Virus record (IMG/VR): IMGVR_UViG_3300010970_000156
Location: 1-44,315 of that record
Length of the DNA: 44,315 nt
Reading direction: 5' to 3' (one strand)
Source: a virus
Part shown: piece by piece, positions 40,483 through 44,315 of the stretch
How the letters are laid out: every line of letters starts with the position of its first letter
How positions within the stretch are numbered: the first letter of the stretch is position 1
Notes under the pieces: model-generated
The model's input: only the letters and a program-made list of their open reading frames with translations
What the model was told of the DNA's origin: nothing
The model's database searches: none
Translations under genes and position numbers: made by a program

Positions 40483-41197
40483 CATCCTTACCTTGTCCAG
40501 TTCTTTTTGCCCTTATGTAGTCTAGGCTCTTCTTGCCTATGACAACAACGATATCTAAGACAATAAAACCAACACCAAATCCGGCAATCCAACTAAACCA
40601 ATGACTGTCAAAAATCCACGAGACGGACGTAGCCAAGGCCCCACATACTGCTACGATTCCTCCGCCAATCTTCTTAGTTGTGAACGCTACTATGAAAACT
40701 CCTATCGCAAACATCGCAATGCCTACGCTTGTTATCATATGCAGATGCTCGCTTTTGACCGCCCTGTTCTCCGCTTCGATGGCAAGTTCTTTGGCAAGAT
40801 TTGCTTCGGCAAGTTCTCTGTCAAGCGCCTCAACTCGGCTGTAGAGGATAGTGGTTTCCTTGTCAACTTTGTCGGCTTCAATCTTATCTTTCGCAACTGC
40901 CTTAACATCGTTGTTCTTAATGATAAGTCTTTTTTCAGCCAGTTTAGCAACTGTGGGGGGCTTTATACCCCCTAATCTGGCCGTCTCAGCCTCTAATACC
41001 GAGTAAACGATAGAAGGGCTAGGGGTAACCTCCAAGACGGCTGTAATGCCAGCCCCAGCGTCAGAAACAATAGACTCAAGTTTGTCTATATAGACATCCT
41101 TCTCCTTGTTGTCTTTTATCACGACAGTAGGCACTTGGCCAGGAGTGCACCCGGAGAGAATCATCAAGAAACCAGCGATGCACATTGACTTAATCAT
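40463..41197 (-). CDS. Unimolecular-spanin-like lipoprotein with C-terminal membrane segments
   Basis: The 244-aa product starts with a lipoprotein signal and lipobox LSGC with Cys17. It continues with a periplasmic-looking helical stretch (about 85-150, rich in Ala/Glu/Lys) and ends with three hydrophobic segments near 154-173, 177-195 and 201-221 and a basic cytoplasmic tail. An outer-membrane lipid at one end and inner-membrane anchor at the other is the design of unimolecular spanins, which fuse the two membranes in the last step of lysis. It follows holin and lysin with an ATGA overlap. Three segments rather than one is unusual; a different envelope function is possible. Confidence 0.6.
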   Translation of the reverse strand: MIKSMCIAGFLMILSGCTPGQVPTVVIKDNKEKDVYIDKLESIVSDAGAGITAVLEVTPSPSIVYSVLEAETARLGGIKPPTVAKLAEKRLIIKNNDVKAVAKDKIEADKVDKETTILYSRVEALDRELAEANLAKELAIEAENRAVKSEHLHMITSVGIAMFAIGVFIVAFTTKKIGGGIVAVCGALATSVSWIFDSHWFSWIAGFGVGFIVLDIVVVIGKKSLDYIRAKRTGQGKDDEQPSN

Positions 41198-41823
41198 TTC
41201 TTCTTGGAATTCTGCTTCTCTTCTTCTTCGTGGGCACTTTTGGCCGCAAGGTAAGATTCCCTATACTTCTTATTTGAATCGTTATTGAAACTCTTCATAG
41301 AACCCGCTTGGTGCAGTTGTGCTCTCTCGACGCTATTAGGTTGTCTTCCGTATTTCTGCTCAAACTCCTTACCAATCCAATACTGATGTATGTCAACCAT
41401 CTGTCTTGACTTTTCTGTAGAGTTTCTGTCTTGAAGCGTAAAGTGAGGAGGAACCTTTTCGCCTCTTCTTGCTCTTACATCAATGAGTTTATTGACTTGT
41501 TCGACAAACTCTGGGTGTAGTTGTGCCGGACCAACAGCAAGCATTACACCCTTATTCTTGGTGCTAGGGTCGCCTAATGCTGCTTCTCTTTGTGCCTTGG
41601 TCTTATTGGGGCCAGTCTCATTACGCAAAAGGATATTCCACTCATTGTCTGGAATATGATAATATTTATCAACAACAGGAGGCTGAACCGGAGTCGCAGT
41701 AGGAACTATGATGTTGGGAGTCAATGTCTCTACGCTCTGGGACTTGTTAATTGGAGTCTTTACGTTAGGAGTAGCCGTAGGAACAGGCTTATCTTCACCG
41801 AAAATGCTATCTAGGAATCCCAT
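41194..41823 (-). CDS. Lysozyme/lytic transglycosylase-like lysin
   Basis: From the ATG at 41823 the product is 209 aa. A Pro/Thr-rich N-terminal ~55 residues precede a murein-hydrolase-like region: WNILLRNETGP (62-72, Glu69 a candidate catalytic acid), VMLAVGPAQLHP (93-104), FTLQDRNS (128-135), KSRQMVDIHQYW (138-149) and LHQAGS (170-175), which together recall goose-type or SLT lysozymes. The C-terminus is Lys/Glu-rich. It lies between holin and spanin-like genes. A longer frame from 41955 would overlap most of the holin gene and is less likely. Confidence 0.75.
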   Translation of the reverse strand: MGFLDSIFGEDKPVPTATPNVKTPINKSQSVETLTPNIIVPTATPVQPPVVDKYYHIPDNEWNILLRNETGPNKTKAQREAALGDPSTKNKGVMLAVGPAQLHPEFVEQVNKLIDVRARRGEKVPPHFTLQDRNSTEKSRQMVDIHQYWIGKEFEQKYGRQPNSVERAQLHQAGSMKSFNNDSNKKYRESYLAAKSAHEEEEKQNSKKK

Positions 41824-41824
41824 G

Positions 41825-42139
41825 TTATTCTGATTTAGAGAACATACTTCTAGCACGATTGCTGATAAAGTCAAACAACTCAGGAGCAATGGCACCGGAA
41901 ATAGAATACAATATGCCTTTATAGATTGGTAGTATGTCAACGTAGTAGAGAGCAAAGTAGGTTATAACGCCAACACAGGCTCCTGCAAACACCTTTCTTC
42001 CCCAAACAAACACATGATACTTTTCGTTCTTCATTACTAGACTGACAAAAGCACCAATTGCTCCCAGGATTATGACAACCCAGCCGCCAGACTTAAAGTC
42101 CGCTATAACCGCCTTCATTGACTGGTCGTGCTCATTCAT
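41825..42139 (-). CDS. Holin
   Basis: The 104-aa product has three hydrophobic segments (about 17-36, 50-70 and 76-92) and a short charged C-terminus with NRARSMFSKSE. The segment ISGAIAPELFDFI resembles a conserved end in class I phage holins. It is the first gene of the lysis cassette. Its ATG overlaps the giant gene's stop as ATGA, coupling lysis genes to late expression. It would form the membrane lesion that releases or activates the lysin. Confidence 0.8.
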   Translation of the reverse strand: MNEHDQSMKAVIADFKSGGWVVIILGAIGAFVSLVMKNEKYHVFVWGRKVFAGACVGVITYFALYYVDILPIYKGILYSISGAIAPELFDFISNRARSMFSKSE

Positions 42140-44315
42140 CGTTGTGCAGGCCTGTCATAGCGGTTAGCGGGAGCCCTGCTCGGAACAGGGTTATTGCTCT
42201 TGGGGATGCCGTGCTTTCTCAGTCTCATGGCTTCTTCATTGGTGAAACCAAGGTTAAGTCCTTCGTTGTTGGTAATGAAGTTCTTAAGCCATTGAGGTTC
42301 CCTCTGCTTGTATGCTTCCTCTACCGCCTCTTCTCTGCTCTTTGCACGGAGCAGGATTTGGCCACCCGGAGAATACAGGATATAGTTGGCCTGTTTGACA
42401 TCCGCCTTCTTGTCTCCAAGGACAAGCAGTTTGTTATGAGATATCTCCATTCCGAATGTAGGCCTTTCAGCCTTATACATCAGTTGCTGGATGATATATC
42501 CAGAGTTCTCGACATACCAGATAGACTCGCCAGCGACTCTGGCATCAGCCATTGCATTTCTAGCGAGTGTCAAAGCATCAATCGGACCTTCTGCTCTGGC
42601 AGCAGCAAAGCCCTTGTTCGACAATGCTCCACCAAGCGTTGCAACTCTAAGGAACTCGTCTCCTCTGGTCTTGAGTTTCTTTGTGTAATTAAGCAGGTAG
42701 TTTACTTCTCCTTCGCTGAGTGGCATTTCATCTACTGCCTTTTGATGGTTAGTCCAAGCAATGGATTCTTCATTAAACTTGGCCATAGCCTTGTTGAACT
42801 TTTCGATATCCTTGTTTGTGGCACCAGCCTTAGGCTTCTGAGGCTCGACAGGCTTGCTCCAAGTGAGTTGCTCTCCGTGTCTTAACGCAAGGAGTTCTCT
42901 TTCAGTCTTGTTGATATCATCAAGTTCGAGTCTAGCATCGGCAGAGGCTCTTTCAGCCATCTGTCTGAGTTGGTCGGAATGCCAGTTGTGTGTCCAGTCC
43001 TCAACCCATTTGATGACTGCCTCGGAGTCCCTTGCCACAACATCGTCGCCAAGAGCCTTACGCATCTCTCTTGTGATTTCATTGACCTTCTTCCATCCAA
43101 GGACTTCGGCAAATCTTTTTCTCACGTCATAATACACAGGATTCTCGCTGGCAAAGAACACCTTGTTTTTCTTGCCGTCTTGATGGATGATTGTCCAGTC
43201 AGACAAACCTCTTGTTTCACCAATCTTGGCCTGGAATGCTTCGCTCATCTTCAACTTGACTGTTCCTCCTTCAATTGCAGCCTCAACAGCCGCATTTAGG
43301 TCTTCAATCATCGGGGTCTTTCTGTCAGACTTAAGACCGAGTTTGATGCCTTCAGCCACGACAATGCCGGACTTAACATCAATAAGGTCATACCCCTTGG
43401 CACCGCCAGTATATTGTCTTTCAGCCCTCCAGTTTCCGTCAGCAGACACAAATGTGCTTCTGATTCTTCCAGCAAAGTTGATACCCTTCGGGTTCCATCC
43501 AGCGCCCTTTAACGCTATCTCTATGGAGTTAGCATTTTCTGGGGGAAGGGTGGCACCTTGTGCGTGTTCTTCAGCCGCATCAAGAGCAGTATCCTTGTTT
43601 CTATATCCTCTGCCTACGAGTTTTCTGTTAGGGTCGAGGAGGAAGTATTCGGAGTTGGGCTTCTTGTTCGGGTCGGCTGGTTGAGGGTCTTCCATCTTGA
43701 ACAGGGAATAGCCGGACTTATGGGTCATGCCTTCAACGATTGTTCTATGGCCAGTATTGAAACCAGTTCCAGTATCAGCCAGTTGCTTCGCTGCCATCGG
43801 AACCCAATTCTGGGAGGCGTAGTTTGCATTACCCCATCCCTGCGTAAACTGATTCCATCTGACCTTGTGAGGCTGTCCTGCGTCATTGACATGGGCAACC
43901 GCTTCGCCTGTAAATCTATCTGCTCTGAACAGGGAGATAGGAGATTGAGTATCTCTCATCGGAGTTTGTCCGTATAGGTTGGGACGCTCTCCGTAGAAGA
44001 CAGCCATCTTTCTTTCCTTTTCAGTAATGCTATCAAGCGGCGTCCTGCCGTCTTCGTTCTCATTCTCTTCGCTGAACTTTTCACGAAGGTCTTCAAGTCT
44101 CTGTTCCTTCTTGGCAGGGAGACCCCTTCCCTTGCTCTTGATGAGTTGTTGCTCAAGAGCGTTGAGTTCCATGAAATCAGTCTGTTGGAATCCAAGGATT
44201 CGATTGACCATAGAAGCCATCTTTTTCGCCTCGCCAGGATTTCCGTCAGCCAAATCAAGTAGAACTTCCCAAGATTCTTGCGGAGGTCTTTCTGTGGACT
44301 TTCTGGCAATGGAAC
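42136..44315 (-). CDS. Giant internal virion/ejection protein, residues about 1973 to 2679
   Basis: This is the C-terminal part of the gene starting at 5915. The frame continues from base 1 to 44260 after removal of the duplicated 55 bases. The segment is rich in Lys, Asn, Ala and Glu and helical, with alternating strand-like modules such as AEGIKLGLKSDRKTP and VVARDSEAVIKWVEDW, and a basic Arg/Pro/Asn tail. No catalytic motif was recognised. The stop overlaps the holin start. Confidence 0.75.
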   Translation of the reverse strand, partial: SIARKSTERPPQESWEVLLDLADGNPGEAKKMASMVNRILGFQQTDFMELNALEQQLIKSKGRGLPAKKEQRLEDLREKFSEENENEDGRTPLDSITEKERKMAVFYGERPNLYGQTPMRDTQSPISLFRADRFTGEAVAHVNDAGQPHKVRWNQFTQGWGNANYASQNWVPMAAKQLADTGTGFNTGHRTIVEGMTHKSGYSLFKMEDPQPADPNKKPNSEYFLLDPNRKLVGRGYRNKDTALDAAEEHAQGATLPPENANSIEIALKGAGWNPKGINFAGRIRSTFVSADGNWRAERQYTGGAKGYDLIDVKSGIVVAEGIKLGLKSDRKTPMIEDLNAAVEAAIEGGTVKLKMSEAFQAKIGETRGLSDWTIIHQDGKKNKVFFASENPVYYDVRKRFAEVLGWKKVNEITREMRKALGDDVVARDSEAVIKWVEDWTHNWHSDQLRQMAERASADARLELDDINKTERELLALRHGEQLTWSKPVEPQKPKAGATNKDIEKFNKAMAKFNEESIAWTNHQKAVDEMPLSEGEVNYLLNYTKKLKTRGDEFLRVATLGGALSNKGFAAARAEGPIDALTLARNAMADARVAGESIWYVENSGYIIQQLMYKAERPTFGMEISHNKLLVLGDKKADVKQANYILYSPGGQILLRAKSREEAVEEAYKQREPQWLKNFITNNEGLNLGFTNEEAMRLRKHGIPKSNNPVPSRAPANRYDRPAQR
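44261..44315. repeat. Right copy of the 55-bp terminal direct repeat
   Basis: This is the exact copy of bases 1-55. It should be removed when the circle is closed. Confidence 0.9.

Noticed and set aside
41824-41955. N-terminal extension of the lysin containing a membrane segment
   Set aside because: These bases encode the C-terminal part of the holin in another frame; the apparent hydrophobic helix is probably an out-of-frame reading. The ATG at 41823 sits one base after the holin gene ends.

Overview
The window is a circular tailed-phage genome cut open inside a gene. The first 55 bases are repeated exactly as the last 55 (44261-44315), so the unique circle is about 44,260 bp. One reading frame runs off the left end and resumes at the right end, joining into a single giant gene. 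Structural genes (large terminase, portal, scaffold, major capsid protein, tail adaptor, tail nozzle, large internal proteins, holin, lysin) point to a short-tailed, podovirus-like virion. I see no integrase, excisionase or recognisable lysogeny repressor, so a lytic life style is likely but unproven. The host cannot be named. Almost no gene has a Shine-Dalgarno sequence and many starts follow A/C-rich leaders, as in Bacteroidota and some other phyla. The five tRNAs all read A-ending codons.

Layout. (1) Late minus-strand operon, read leftward from 24883 through position 1 and across the circle join to 40463. In order: three small genes, an unknown 467-aa protein, large terminase, portal, an 86-aa gene, scaffold, major capsid protein, connector and tail proteins, a Gly/Tyr-rich 417-aa protein, nozzle, fibre-like protein, a Gln-rich membrane-tipped protein, a PAPS-reductase-like PP-loop enzyme, a 930-aa protein, a 2679-aa giant, then holin, lysin and a spanin-like lipoprotein. 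(2) A control region of about 1.5 kb (24884-26427) surrounds one isolated plus-strand gene (25573-25920). It holds iteron repeats, palindromic operator candidates, an AT-rich tandem array and terminators. (3) A leftward accessory operon (33792 to 26428) carries a helix-turn-helix protein, several unknowns, four tRNAs, a class II glutamine amidotransferase and an amidoligase. It ends at a bidirectional terminator. (4) A rightward replication/recombination operon (33816 to 40382) carries a RusA resolvase, a RecE/Exo8-type exonuclease, a lambda-O-like initiator with an origin inside its gene, a DnaC-like loader, an ERF annealing protein, tRNA-Arg, a DNA methyltransferase-like protein, a metallophosphoesterase and three small possible DNA-binding proteins.

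How it fits together. The phage appears to borrow the host replisome. Its initiator would bind iterons in its own gene and its DnaC-like loader would place host DnaB there. Exonuclease, ERF and RusA would handle recombination. No phage DNA or RNA polymerase is present.

Most notable observations: a second, inverted copy of the origin-like iteron plus AT-rich block sits at the head of the late operon, and a glutaminase/amidoligase pair could build an unknown amide product in the infected cell. All statements come from reading the sequence; no searches or structure predictions were run.
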